Below, piece by piece: positions 1 through 12,848 of a stretch of 64,000 bases of DNA (position 1 is its first letter; the number at the start of each line of letters is the position of its first letter). Below the pieces are notes generated by a model. It was not told the DNA's origin and did not search any database. It worked only from the letters and a program-made list of their open reading frames with translations. The DNA comes from Chimonanthus salicifolius (taxonomy: Eukaryota; Streptophyta; Magnoliopsida; Laurales; Calycanthaceae): assembly GCA_013350335.1 (NCBI GenBank), contig CM023540.1, positions 15,319,828-15,383,827 of the forward strand, read 5' to 3'. The position numbers were made by a program, and so were the translations under genes.

Positions 1-3000
1 GGCTTGGCACTTGCATTGAATTCCATGTAAGAAGCACGCTTTGCAAGCCACTGAGCATCCATCATCTCAAATGCTACACAATATAAATGATCAAATGCCA
101 TTGCATCTTCTCCAAGCAATTCCAAAAAGCGCTTTCCTGCGAGAGTGGTGGGTCTGCCTGCAAGAATTCCGATATGGCTTCATTTTCCTCTGTTGCTCAA
201 AACATAGTAATAATTGCTACATGAAAAACAGAAAAAATGTTGATGGTTGACAGGCACCAGAAGCAGATAATGATGGGAGCCCGATCTAAGCTTTAGGGTC
301 AACTGTGATGGACAAACTTCCTCGGACACAGTCCACACTGCAAGATGGACAATGCAAGGGGCCACGTCAGGTATTCCAAGCATAATCATTGATGCATGCA
401 CCAAAGATAGTGCATAAGCGTGGTTACAATTAATTAGCAGGCTCAATCACAAAAAGGCCTGTCCAAAGAAATTATCAAGCATTACGGGCAATGCTTTTCT
501 TCTGTTTTCTTTCCCTCTCGTTCTGCAAATTTGTCACATCTTTTCTTCAACTTTTAATTGAATATCTATCTATGTGGCCAACTGAGCTTTCTTTGTGAGA
601 GAGCTGATCCATGAAGCAGCCCACATATGACTTGATATACTTTTTTCCTTAGCATGGTTCTTGCTGTATTCAGGGCCGGCTAGACGCAAGCGGAGGCTTA
701 AAGCGAAAATTTTAAATGGGGCCTTCTTTTGTATTTTACATATTATAAGTAGTATTTAATTAAAATTTTAAGATACTATTATAGGGTAATTATTTAGACA
801 CGGGTATTTTTTTTCTGCAGACACGGGTTTTCAGTTTTTTGAAGGAAATTACCGTATTGCCCTTCCGTGTCAAGATGGTCCGAACCTGAGATAACAACAT
901 TTTTCCATTGTTCGGACCATTATTCTGCCTAAATTTCTACAGTAATACATTGTGCATTTTGAATAATAAAATTTTCTTTAAAATTTTAAAGTTATTTTTT
1001 AAGCACTGTGTATTTCTAAAATTTCTCAAATTGAATATCCGGATTAATTACGATAATCTGATAAAAATACTTTAAGACTTCAATGTCTTTTGACACTCCC
1101 AAATGCTTAAAACACAGTGTTTTACAAATAAGAGTATCCCTCTGCTGTGCCGAAAACACATTTGGAAGTGTCAAAAGACCTTAAAGTGTTAAAGTATTTT
1201 TATTAGGTTATCGTAATTAATCCGGATATTCAATTTGAGAAATTTTTTAAATACACATTGCTTAAAAAATAACTTTAAAACTTTAAAGAATATTTTATTA
1301 TTTAACTAATACACTGTGCATTGTTGTAGGAATATGCACAAGTACTTTGTATTTCAAAATTTCTCACATTAAATATTCGGACTAATTACGATAACCTGAT
1401 AAAAATATTTTAAAACTTGAAGGTCTTTTGACACTCCTAAATATATTTCGACACAGTCAAGGGATACCCTTATTTGTAAAACACTATGTTTTAAGCATTT
1501 AGGAGTGTCAAAAGACCTTTAAGTGTTAAAGTATTTTTATCAGTTTATCATAATTAGTTCGAATATTTAATTTAAAAAATTTAAAAAATATAAAATATTT
1601 AAAAATAACGACATAACTTTGGCCTTTTAATACTTCGGGCCTCAAGCGGTTGCTTTTCTGGTTTAAGGGTAGAGCCGGCCCTGGCTGTATTCTATTTACT
1701 TATGCAGAGGACAATAGAATGCCACCAATTCTGGCAAATACAAGCCTCTTACCTGATTGCAAGCCCAACATTTGTGCCAGCATAAAAGAAATATTTAATC
1801 CTGCAACAGCAAAGGGATATTCCCATTCAGCTCTCCTCCCTTGCTGCTTGTGTAACAACCTCTGGAATGAATCCTGCCATGGAATACAAAAGCCATTTTA
1901 TAACTACCATAACAGACATCTTAGGCCATGTTATAGAGGATGCACATTAAGAATTGCAGATATAATTAATTGAGGAATAATATACCAAAAGAATGAGGGT
2001 GCCATTTTTAGAGAGATATAATGAAGGTGCCAATCTAAATGAATAATCTAAATGAATCAATCTTGCATCATCCTTTGTTTTGGCTTATAAATCTGTCAAC
2101 TGAATAAAATATTCTTGCAAGAATATGGAAGTTCAAAAGTTGCATGATTCCAGATTATGCCTCCAAAACAGTTTCAGGTTTCATTTGGAACTCCCAATAG
2201 GAAAATAAATAATAAATTGCTCAAAAAAAGAAAGAAAGAAGAAGAACAAAGACGACATCTGATCAATCACCCCACTTAAGTTCTCATCAGTGGTGTACAT
2301 TGAACACTTCCTTTCGAATAGTGCACTGAACACCTTTTCCTTGTCATTTTTATTTATTAATATCATGGGTATCCTCACCTCACATTGGAGGTGAGACTAA
2401 TCCTATGGATGTGTGAAACCACCTGCAAGTCTCATCTATAGGCTAAATCCAGGGAGAATCGAATCCAAGACCCCTAGATGTTGTAGTTTTTGTTATTATT
2501 ACCACTACTGCTACAATTATTATTCGGTTGGGTGATGAGCAGCTTAGAGAACCAAAGAAAAATATAATCCAATGCAGCAACTGGCAAGATCTACAGTAAA
2601 AGATGGTAAAGAAATATATTTACATCCATAGTGGAACTTTGTTCAAGAATATACAATGCTAGGGGAACTTTGTCCATCTGATGAACCTATCATTTTAGGG
2701 ATGCTAGATGCTTGAAAAAATCCATTATCATAAGCCAATTATTCATACGCAATAGGGGATGTCTACTCAGAAAATGACTGGACCATTTGATGAAATTGAC
2801 TTTTGATCTGCTACACATCAACAAAGTGACAAACCAGATGAATGATCTAGACCACTAAAGAAAGAAGGGTGTAGCACCCATATGGAACCATGGTTATTAT
2901 GTAGATAACACTAATTTGGGCTTTGCATTTTGTAGTATTTCTGTTTTTGGGGAGAAGCTGCATTCTAAAATAAATTATCTTAGTAACAACTGCGTTGTAG

Positions 3001-3912
3001 ATCTTACAAGATAAACTAAAATTCCAAGGCCTTTTTATAAAATTCTGAGGCATATAAAAGCATGTCATGTTAGGGTTTTCATGTTTCTTTACTAACGAAG
3101 AAATAATACCGCAGATCTCAGTAAAGAGGACTCCTTTAGTAGTCCTAGCAAATCACAATCCACTAGGACTGGAGTACCACCATGAGTATTGAAATGGGAA
3201 GCAACCGTTCCTCCCACCACCCAGTTTAGGGGCATCATTTCTCATCAATGGAGGGTCTAGTCTCAAGGGCTGCAGGAGAGAACCACCAATTTTCCCTCAA
3301 TAGAACAGTTACCAAAGGAAAGAAAAAGAAGTAAATTGCCTTAAACAAGATAATGAACAAACCGGATACTTCTTGGCAAAAAAGATCAGGTTCTCCAATG
3401 ATATGAATCCACCACCCCTAAAAGCAGAGATAATATCAGTATCAGCTCTAAAAGCATTTTCTATTGTTTTAAGGTGTGTCGAGTGTACCCATGCCACAAA
3501 CTGTTTGAAAATTTGCCTGAACAGATGCCTTTCACTTCACCATGAGTTTGGACCAGCACAACAATTGTGACCCACTCTAGCAGGAACACAATACTGTTTT
3601 GTGCCTATCCCAAAATTTTATCAAGTCTGATCATGACAACATCGTCAAAGCCTTTGTCCAATCTGAGGTCAGTAGCTCTGATAATGAAACTCCCACTTAG
3701 TAGTTTTCCATTTTATTCACTGAACATACATTGCAATTTAGATACATCCAGACACACCTCAATTATCCTTGAAAGTTTACATTTATCACTGCAAACCTGA
3801 AATCTGTTGATGGATCAGGACCTTGCCAACCCATCTCTTTCCAGAGCTCTGATTTTAGGGATGGAAGTTCTCGATTGGGATAAGCCAATTTCCAGAGCTG
3901 CCTTAGGGTGTC
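1..3912 (-). CDS. ELMO-domain protein, C-terminal exons (partial, runs off left edge)
   Basis: Four minus-strand exons were read by hand: 3912-3797, 3417-3363, 1873-1753 and 157-1 (continuing past the window). Each has AG/GT borders and the phases agree (2, 0, 1). In order they encode LRQLWKLAYPNRELPSLKSE and WKEMGWQGPDPSTDF, then GGGFISLENLIFFAKKYP, then SFQRLLHK...EWEYPFAVAGLNISFML, then GKRFLELLGEDAMAFD and VAFEMMDAQWLAKRASYMEF. This is the order of the ELMO (engulfment and motility) domain of the plant ELMO-domain-containing family; animal ELMO proteins regulate small GTPases, but the plant role is not shown by the sequence. No frameshift or stop was seen in these exons. The N-terminal exons were not found: upstream of 3912 the DNA turns into repeats, so they may lie far away or be lost. 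A hAT element sits in the intron between the last two exons. Confidence 0.85.
671..1683. mobile_element. Non-autonomous hAT element with 8-bp TSD
   Basis: The ends are a perfect inverted repeat (CAGGGCCGGCT at 671, AGCCGGCCCTG ending at 1683). They are flanked by an exact 8-bp duplication GCTGTATT at 663-670 and 1684-1691. Eight-bp TSDs and CAGGG-type termini are typical of hAT elements. No transposase ORF is present; the 1-kb interior is AT-rich and made of two hairpin-forming units. It lies in an intron of the ELMO-domain gene. Confidence 0.85.
930..1605. repeat. Two successive fold-back repeats inside the hAT element
   Basis: About 930-1120 is repeated in inverted orientation at 1150-1320, sharing words such as GATTAATTACGATAA / TTATCGTAATTAATCC and TTTTGACACTCC / GGAGTGTCAAAAG. 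A diverged second inverted pair follows at about 1330-1605. One transcript of the region could fold into two long hairpins. Confidence 0.7.
2355..2480 (-). repeat. Possible tRNA-type SINE fragment
   Basis: Read on the minus strand, GGTCTTGGATTCGATTC resembles a pol III box B and is followed by SINE-like sequence. No clear TSD or tail was seen. It lies in an ELMO gene intron. Confidence 0.3.
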
Positions 3913-4639
3913 CTGCACCACAACATTGCAAGTAATTTACTCCTACGTTATTTAGGCAATCAAGCTGAAGTTTTTGTGCATCCAAGAAACAGATGAGGAT
4001 AAAATACAAAAGCAAATGCAGATGTCCAATTTATAGTTTGTCTTGGTAATCTGCACGTTTATTATCCCCCTTTCATATTTTGGTGTCAAATGCAAAAAAT
4101 CTCAAAAAGATCCAAAAGGATTTCCTTCGAGATGACAAAAAAGAAGTCTCACCGAATTGAATGAGGAGAAAATCCAGCAAAGGAGGCATGTTGCGATAGA
4201 GAGCATTGAAGAAAAAGGGTCTCTACCAGCTAAATAGTGAAAAACTCTCTAATAGCTAAATAGTGGTAGAGACCAAAAAGAAAGGTATAAGGTGGTCAGT
4301 GATGCACCCTTAACAGTTTTGATGCGGCCATCAATAGAGCAGATTGAAGAAATTGAAGATGGAACTGAAGTGTTGGCTTCTAGATTTAATGAAAAAAGTG
4401 ATGATGCAAAAAGGACCCCACTTAGTAAGTGTTATTGGGTCCAAAAAATGCTTAAATAAGTGGCTGTAGGGTTGACATATGGGTCAAGGCTGCATTTCAT
4501 GTAAAAGGCTTGGAAAAGCCCACTTTTGAGACCCACGTGTAAGGGGTAAGGAGGAGAGGCAGAATTGCATTCCACCTCCTTTGAAGATTTCTCTCCACCT
4601 CCTTTCCAAGATTGGTAAGCAAGATTTTTGGATTTAGAA
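3913..4639. other. ELMO 5' side or intron, no supported gene
   Basis: No exon that could continue the ELMO reading frame upstream was found. A short acidic plus-strand ORF (ATG at 4322, about 46 codons) is present but matches no family I recognise. Confidence 0.4.
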
Positions 4640-4930
4640 GGCTTGGGTGCCACCTCCTTGTTTTTTTTTTTCTTTTATTTTAATGATGTAAAAACTATGT
4701 CATCATAGACATGGTATTAGGAGATTGTTTTAGAATGGGACATAGGACACTATAGAATTGGTTGAAAATAAGGTGCAACTTTGCAGACATATTTAATGTA
4801 TCAAACATTGGATTTATACAAAATTGTATTTATTGGAAAGCTTATTGAAAAACCTTCCCAATGAGCCCAAATCTGTGTGATTATGACATACGTGGATACA
4901 ATTACAGTCGATTTTGTAATAAGGTACCCT
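4640..4930. repeat. Dispersed repeat, copy 1 (second copy at about 44,370-44,640)
   Basis: Shares ordered words with 44,370-44,640, for example TTTAATGATGTAAAAA, AACTTTGCA, CATTGGATTT and a shared TGTGTAAT/TGTGTGAT block. The family is not identified. Confidence 0.45.
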
Positions 4931-4932
4931 AG

Positions 4933-5450
4933 AGTTTTTTTTTAAAAGTAACTCCATTAATAAAAAAGAAGAGAATACATACAAACAAAAACCTTAGCAG
5001 GCACAGAGAGCCTGCCACCCTAGAAAAATAAACAGACAAGCAACCACCCCTCAAAATTACATAAAATTATTTACAATTTTGATGACAAAGTCACACCTTG
5101 ACGAGCTAACTCATCTGTCTCAGGATTTCCAGAACGGGGAACCAAAGAAATTGAATAACCATAAGTCTCAATGGAATGACACATCCTATCAGGTATCAAC
5201 TTTATCCAATAAGACCATAGACAAAGAGGCCCCAAAGCCCAGCCAACAACTATCTTAGAGTCACCTTCTAAGACAATCCCAACCGCCCTAACTCTTCCCT
5301 TGCCAAAACACCTCTCCATAAAGCACATAACTCCACTTCAATCACAAAATCATATGGAAGAGGGCTCGCAAAAAGAAAACAAAGTGTTGTCAAAGACATT
5401 TCGAACAATTTCCCCATAGCCTGCTAAACCAAGATCACACATGCAACTTC
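4933..5450 (-). mobile_element. LINE 3' fragment with RNase H remnant and poly-A tail
   Basis: On the minus strand the region encodes a degraded RNase H domain in more than one frame (GDSKIVVGWALG; PRSGNPETDELARQGV, the usual end of plant LINE RNase H). A short 3' UTR follows and then a poly-A tail, seen as T9 at 4935-4943. The 5' side is cut off where the LTR at 5451 begins. Pseudogene fragment. Confidence 0.7.
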
Positions 5451-8400
5451 TATAATATCCTGACTCAGATTAGGCGAGTTTAGATTAATAAATCCTTTTT
5501 AGACCCGTTAATCTTGAATATTATGGTTAGGGCTTTGTGAAAAGCCTAAGTGTGGCCCAATCTGAGCTCGAAAGCTCAGTGATCCAGCTCATCCAGCTGG
5601 AGGGGCAAAATGGTAATTTACTGCTTATTGTTATTATTTTATTAATTGTGTTATTATGTGATTATTATTTGATGATATTATTCTCCTTAATCAAGGATTC
5701 CTATTTCTGATTTTAAAATAATTTTATTTTCAGAAAATGATATTTAAAACCGCCCGTCAAAACCCCAAAAGGGAGAAATAAATATTTTTAAATAGTTTTG
5801 GAAATGAGATAATTTTTGAAACAAGTATAGTATGTTAGACCATCTTAGTATGGTCTAGTTTATTCTTTCAAACCCCAAAAATGATGATTATAAATCGTTT
5901 TATTTAACACAAGTTAAATTACGTAAGTAGTGTTAAATTATGATTTTTATTTAAATTTATAGGGTTTTTTTTGAGTTTTAAATCTCCAAATTTTTATGGT
6001 GATTAGAGTTTTTAAAACCCAACTTATCTGTCGGTTGGATTAAATTTTTGAGCTTCAAAAGTATTGTTTTAGTTAAAAATCGAGTTTATATTCAAATAAG
6101 GGGCTTTTTGCAAAACTGAAATTATAGGGGGACTTATCTGCAACCAACGCCCAAACAGTGCGGTTACTGTTGGGGACGTCGGCTGCATCGCATGCAGTGG
6201 CCCGATGGCCACCACCCATTGATCAGTGATCTCTATAAGATCACCCCTCCATCAACTAGTTTAAACTCTCAAACTTTCTTATCTCTCTCAGTCTCTCTTA
6301 TCAGACCAACTCCCTCTCTCTCGACCTTTGTTTTTCCAAAACTTTTCTTCACCGTAAGCTTAAGAGGAAGATTTTCAAAAGTTGGATTTTTCAACCCAGG
6401 AACTTAAGTGAAGGTAACGACTGTGTTCCTCTTTAAATTTCAATCGGTTTAGAATCAAGAAAAAAAAAAATTGGCCAAGTTTCGAGTGTGTAAAACAGAT
6501 TTGAAGTTTAAGAAAAAACTTGATTTTTCTTATACCAGTAGTGGTTTTAGTGATAAAATCGGTTGGCCTAATCAGTGTTAAAGTTTTAAACCACTCCCTA
6601 TGGAAAGAGGACTCACTGAGGAGTTCATCTGACCGGTTGGATGTGAAATCCGAATCCAAGAAACCCACTATTTCTGGATTTATATTTCATGGTGTTGCTG
6701 CTCGTTTCTGTCTGCTGTTGCAGACAGTGGAGGAAGATGACTCTCGGAAGGTCCGAGAGTTGTGCTTCGAACGGTTCGGACGGTCCGAGGGTAACACCTT
6801 TCGGACGGTCCGAGGGTAACACCCTTCGGACGATCCGAAAGAAACATTCGGACGTTCCGAGCTTCATACCGAAGTCTCGAAGCGTCCGAGGCTAGCCAGT
6901 CTCGCCTGGATGTTCCGAGCCCTGTTTGGAAGGACCGAACCCCTCTCGGACGATCCGAGCTTCACTTGGCATGATCCGAGACACATAGACTCACCAAGAC
7001 CTGTTTTTCGGATTTTTCGGCTAGAAGGACCTTCGGACGATCCGAGACCTGATCTTCGGACGATTCGAAGACAGACCCAAGATCCGAAGTTTGTGACTAG
7101 CTTAGACAGTGGTTCGGATGATCTGAAGCCACAATACCTGGTTCCGAGGCATGTTCCGAGGGACCCAATTTTTTATTGTAAAATCTTGATTGTTGATGAT
7201 GCATGTGATGTTTGTACCCCTTGATAATTTAAAATTGTACTAACCCTCTTCTTTTATTACCATAGTCTATATACTATTATATTCACTTCCAGGCCGACTC
7301 TATTTGTCGGGTATTGAGTGACTTCACTTCCAGGCCGACGCTATATTTGTCGGGCACTGAGTTACCTCAAAGCCTTACTTAACATGTAAAATCTGGTCCT
7401 ATCCAGAAGACAACCGAGAAGTAACCTGAGTATCTAGACCTAACTCAATAAGTCAATATAGTCATGCCAGAAGACAATATGAGTTTTGGACTGAGCACCT
7501 TATTATTATATGTTGTGGATTATTATAACTTAAAATAGGTTAGAAGTCAAGTAGGAGACTCAATTCCATTTACCTTGGAGATTTTTGGGAAAACAGTATG
7601 GTTTTTGAAATACTACTGTATGTATGCATGTGAATGCTATGTATGTTGACTTATGATTGATTTTACACTTGTTTGCTTGTTGACCAGAGACCGCGATACC
7701 ACACATTTATGGTGAGGGAAACTTAACTTTACAGTAGGTGTAATCAGGTTTTTAATGAGATGGATCTTGAGCAATGAGTGGTTTCAAGTTGATGAATCCA
7801 CCCATGTGCCTAGACATGATGCATTGTTGTAAGAAGTGCTTATGATAATTGTGAATGTTTATGATGTTGAGATATGTAATACTGTTTCCACGTGCCCTTG
7901 ACTATTGAACCAATATCGGCCATGTGTGTGAGATGGTTTACGTCTATTTGACCATGGGTGTCGACAGTTGCTGACTTGAGGAGTGTCAGTATCGGCTATG
8001 TGAGGGCCGGAGATGTACTTGCAAGGATGTATTTTAACCGTGACGGGATTTAGTACGATGGTCTCAGCGTAGTATTTAGGCGTTACGTTAGATGACAGCA
8101 GTTATGGAAAAGATGATTAATTGTGGAAATGATGAAATTATACTTGATGTTGATAATTTATTATCAAGCATGATATATTATATTGCAACTGTTGATTATC
8201 TACTAACCTGATGTTTACTTAAACTGCACTGTTATATTTCCTTCACTGGGCTAGTTATCTCACCTTACTCACCTTTCAAGAGATGTACCCGAGGAGGAGA
8301 ACCCTCTGTTTGAAGCTTAGGATGAATAAGTTGTGGTGTTGTTTTGGGATTCCCACTGAGGGAAATTTTCTTATATTTGCTTTTTGGTTCTTGGAACTAT

Positions 8401-8712
8401 TTGCTTATGTAAAATACCATGTGTGGTACTTAGTTTGCATTAATGTGATGTATTAAACTACCATGTGTCCATAATTACTCTAATGTTGTAATAGTAATTC
8501 ATTGTTGGAATTATATGTTTGTTGTGTTTGTGTTGATGTCTCTTTGGGGTAGACTTATGGTATGTGTTTGAGTCCGCATGTTGAGATTATGTGTAACTTT
8601 TGGGTCTAACTATTGATCCGGCCCAGTTAGAATTGTTGATTTGAGTTTAGTTTCAAAAAAAAAAAAAAAACCAATCATGTTCTGGGCCTACCTTTTGGGT
8701 CGGGGCGTGACA
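5451..8712 (+). mobile_element. Long 5' LTR of a truncated LTR retrotransposon
   Basis: About 3.26 kb, collinear with the solo LTR at 26,477-29,624. They share CCCGTCAAAACCCC, the CCCTATGGAAAGAGGACTC block, a GAGACCGCG block, CCAATATCGGCCAT, an A-run and the GGTCGGGGCGTGACA end. The start has drifted (TATAATATCC instead of TGTAATACCC). It is followed at 8716-8727 by TGGTATCAAAGC, close to the usual tRNA-iMet primer-binding site, so this is a 5' LTR and not a solo LTR. The element is broken downstream and no matching 3' LTR was found in the window. Confidence 0.8.
6741..7161. repeat. Array of palindromic TCGGACGATCCGA motifs within the LTR
   Basis: At least a dozen exact or near copies of a roughly 13-bp palindrome (TCGGAC-G/A-GTCCGA or ...GATCCGA types) at irregular spacing. 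The related LTR at 26,477-29,624 lacks this block and has an AT microsatellite and tandem duplication at the corresponding place. Confidence 0.85.
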
Positions 8713-8825
8713 GCTTGGTATCAAAGCTTCAGTTCAGACTCTAGGACTGTGATGGGTTACCACCTAGTTAGACTTGTTTTTAGTTTAGAACTGCAGCTAG
8801 GTAATGGATACAGGGTTGAGCTTTG
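8713..8825 (+). mobile_element. Primer-binding site and leader of the truncated LTR element
   Basis: Starts right after the LTR with the Met-type primer-binding site (8716-8727). It is interrupted at 8826 by another LTR and resumes at 12,377. Confidence 0.65.
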
Positions 8826-11800
8826 TGTCACGCTTCGCATTCCCACACCTAGACGAGCATGATCTGACTGTACAAATTTAAATCACCTGCTGCCCTAAAC
8901 GGGTCTTACATCAAAAATTTGTCGCTGAATTTAAAACAAACATAACTACATTCACAAGCCACCAAGATCCCTCAAAACCACAACCTGGTAGAAGACATAA
9001 TATCTTACTTAACCATCCAAATAACTTAAAAGGATAAATATCACTTACATAAAGATTTTTAAATGCATCATTTACTCACATTCTCATGGCAATCAAATTA
9101 AAACGTTCTCAAAATTAATCCATACTTGAATTCATTTTCCAAGTTTCCACAACTCAAAATAAACGAATGAACAACTTTCTCAAAGTCTTAAATCAAATAA
9201 ACAACCGACTTATAATCTAAATAATAAATTTTGTACTAACTAAGCATTTTTAAGAATTCTTCATCGACTCCTTGTATTTTAAGATCAGTTATGATTATCG
9301 TTCAGACCCAAGTCCAAGGGATTGCCTGCAATGTAAGGAATGAGCTCCATGTCCAGTGAAGAAAACAATAACACAAACATAGCGTAAGATATTCATACTT
9401 CCTCAATGATATTTCAAATAAGCAAGAATAACAATTTATTTCATACTTATGCCTTTGCAAAATGTAATGCTCGATGCCAAATGCCATATTCCAACCCATT
9501 ATTTCACTAACTGATATTTGATGGCCTTCCCGACGAATCGAGGATAACACAACATCGCTTTAATGGCCTTCCCATATAAAGTGAGGATAACACAATCTAC
9601 CACCAAAGAACAACCCTCATAACTTGTCACGGATATCATACCTCTTCTACCATAATGGTCTTCCCACTTAAAGTGACGTTAACAACATTACTACCGTCGT
9701 GGTCTTCGTGACAATCATGAATTGCACCCTCATACCCAATGCTATGAATATGAGAAGGCTATGCTCAATGCTGGCAAACATGCTTAAATATTCATAACAT
9801 GCCTATGAAATTATGAATCTCAATCTAAGCAGATTATAACATCATACTAAATATCTCATTTGCCATAGCATGCATAGACCTTGACATAAACGTAACAATA
9901 GTCCATGCATCATAATATTTGGATTATATACACCAACATTTAAACATAGTCCAATCAAGATTAATAATTAGACAATAACATACAAATAACTATCAATTTA
10001 CGAATATAAATCATTAGATCTTTCAACAATATTAATGGTTAGACTCCACAATCCGAGCGGACAGAGTCTCCTCACGACCAATAGAATGTTTAGCCAAAAA
10101 TCTCCCTTACACTACTATGAGTGAACACTGGATCACAACCATTATTAACATACACCCAGTTTATTCTAGATCCAACAATTATATTCCAATCACACAACAA
10201 CATACAATATTTTCATTGCCTAAACACGTAATAATATAAGGAATCATGTTTAAAAGTATGTAGTGAATTGTTTCCTTCACCTAGAAGTTTTCGTATTGTG
10301 AATGAGAAGTCCACGTAGTTTCTAAGTGATAATTACTCTTGAATTCCAAAGTCTGCTGCGAATATGTTTTAAAAATTTCAATCACTTTTAATATTTCTTC
10401 TAAAAAATATTTCTAAATAGCATGGATTAGATCGGTGTTTAAGGATTATTAACCATGGGTGATGTGTGCTGCCCTCACCTATGTATGCTGAAAATACAAG
10501 GTTAAGAGGCTACGTATGAGATGGTTTTCTATCTCAGATTCAAGCTGGACATTAACAAGACTGGTTTAAGCATCCAGTTTTAGGTAGAAAGAGGACCAGT
10601 TTTACTGATCAGTTCTGAGTGAAATTCTGGACCAACCAGTCCTCAACATTAATGTTTTTGGGGCTGAAAATCAGTCCCTTTTACTTGCTGATCTGGGGTA
10701 AGAAATCAGTCCCCAACTGTAAAAGCATGGGTATTAAACAAAGAGGAAATTGCAACAGGGGATGCTATAGAGAACTGTCAAATATTAAATATATGGCCTC
10801 GTCTAAATGGTTTTGACATAAATCAGTTCTCCGCAAGACTTTAAGGAAAATGCACATCTAAATTATTTAAAACATACAAAATTCATAAAAATCAAAAGGA
10901 AACAAATCTGTGAGGTTTAAAAATAATTTTGAGTAGTACAAGAAAACCCACGACCAAGATCTGGCCTGGTTTGAAAGAATCACACATGGCTGTTTCAAAA
11001 CTAGTAGGACAGCAAGGGAAAACACTTAGGTTTTGGTTGCATTTTAAAGTCCTAATCAGTCCCCACAATCAGCGATATGAAGACTGAAAAATCAGTCCCA
11101 GATTTAGTTATTTGGGGAAGAAAACTGGGCAGGTACTGTTCACGAATCAAGTATTGGGGACTGATCTGAATTACTAAATAAATCCAATTAACTGAGATAA
11201 TTAAATTCAGCAAGGTGGCTGGCAATAAGGGGACTAAGATCAATCCCGATTTTGCTAATTTTGGGCTAATCGGCCGGCTCAAATAATTACAAAAGGGAGA
11301 AAATGAAGAAGAAACCAAAGGGAGAAGAAGAACTTAACGGAAATTGGAGGACATACCTGTTACTAGCTGCAACTGGAACCAAGGATGACAGAGAGCCAGT
11401 CACACGGTGGTCCTGGGCTCTGCTATTCGAACCGGAATGGTCTTTGAAGAGGAGAGGAGCAAGAACTCGAGAGAAATTTGGAGTTTTTCTTTCCCTTCTT
11501 CCGCTGAGGTTTCCGCTTGCGATTTCCGTTGAGATTTGGTTACTGTTTCGAAAAAGGTAAAAGAAGGGAAGGGTTCGCAGGTCTCTTAAAAGGAGGAGAG
11601 TCCTATCAGTAAAGGAATCCCATCAGTGAAAGGATTTTGGACAGTTTCCATTTAGGTAGGGATTTGAGTCCCAAACGAACAAGGAAGAAGACTTCAATCT
11701 GGACAAGGAAACCCATGGTGCGGCAAAGAGCTCTCAGGTTTCCATCGTGAAATCTGGGATTTTTTTTGGAGATAAGGGTCGAAGGAAACTTAGGGAAAAC

Positions 11801-12371
11801 AAAGATAAAAACTGAAGGTGTGGGTCCAAAGGGCCCACACGATTAGTGTAATTTCTATTTTTGGTAAAAATTTGATATTTATATCTTTTTATATGTAATA
11901 TAAAAATCCCACTAGACCAATCTCAACGTGAAGGAATTTTGGGCTATTAAATTCGACCAGGGAAGGTGGGTTCCTTTAAATTAGTGATTTTAATAAATTG
12001 TCCTTTATTTCTCTTTTATTAATTTTGTCAATCATCGATTAAATTGTAGACACTTAAAATTGGAACTTATTTATTGATTTCACATTCTTAATTGAATATT
12101 TCCAATTGAGATTCTAACATAGGGGAATTAAAATCTAAGTTGATAATTTATTTTCCATTCCCTTAATTTAATTCGAAAGGGATAAATTTGTAAATTCTTA
12201 TTGGGGAGAAAGTGTGAAATCGGGGTCTAATATTAAATCCCTAAATTCAATTATGTTTTTCACAAATAAAATTATTAAATTAAACTAATAAATCAATTTA
12301 AACTACAATCATTTTCTAAATTAATTTTACCCATCACAATTGACCCGTTACCCCTGAGTCGGGTCATTACA
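8826..12371 (-). mobile_element. Solo LTR, second long-LTR family, minus orientation
   Basis: Flanked by an exact 5-bp duplication CTTTG (8821-8825 and 12,372-12,376). Read on the minus strand it begins TGTAATGACCCGACTCAG and ends GCGAAGCGTGACA, the same TG...CA end style as the other long LTRs here. Length 3546 bp, no coding capacity. It contains several imperfect copies of a GGCCTTCCC...GTGAGGATAACAC unit around 9520-9720. It inserted into the leader of the element at 5451. Confidence 0.85.
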
Positions 12372-12376
12372 CTTTG

Positions 12377-12575
12377 CTAGACAAGGGGTTAGGCTCGAGC
12401 TAGCATTTCCCATGTTGGATGCTTACAATGTCGAGGTAGAGCTTCTGAGAGAGGAAGGATTTGAGCTATCGCTATTGAGAAAGTGAGGTCTGAAGATGAG
12501 AGAGAAGATTAGGTTGAGGACGGGAGAGTCAGTTCTATGGTGCTAATAAGATGGAGAAAAAAGCAAGAGAGGCAT
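12377..12575 (+). mobile_element. Continuation of the truncated element's internal region
   Basis: Follows the right-hand TSD of the solo LTR, so it is the resumed internal sequence of the element at 5451. No gag or pol domain is recognisable. Confidence 0.4.
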
Positions 12576-12603
12576 AATTGGAAAAAAGTAAAAAAAAATG
12601 GTA

Positions 12604-12760
12604 TTTTTTTTTAATGAAAGGTAAGAATATTATTCACTCAAGAAGAGACCAAATAAATTCACGATTGGAAAAAATAATAGCATAGCTCAGGCCAGGCAAA
12701 GAAAAACACAAAAGCCCTTAAGAACATGGCCAGAACCCGAAAACCCAAAAAAAATTGGTA
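12604..12760 (-). mobile_element. LINE 3' UTR fragment
   Basis: On the minus strand a T-rich 3' UTR ends in a run of nine A (T9 at 12,604-12,612), like the LINE tail at 4.9-5.1 kb. No domain is left. Confidence 0.45.
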
Positions 12761-12848
12761 TTTGTGTACACCGTTGAGTAAAAACTACGGTGAAAAAATA
12801 TCACCCATTATAAAAATAAAATTGTTAATGTTTCAAATTTATTAGACA

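Noticed and set aside
6910..7224. 104-codon ORF in the LTR
   Set aside because: Falls in the TCGGACGATCCGA array; a repeat translation.
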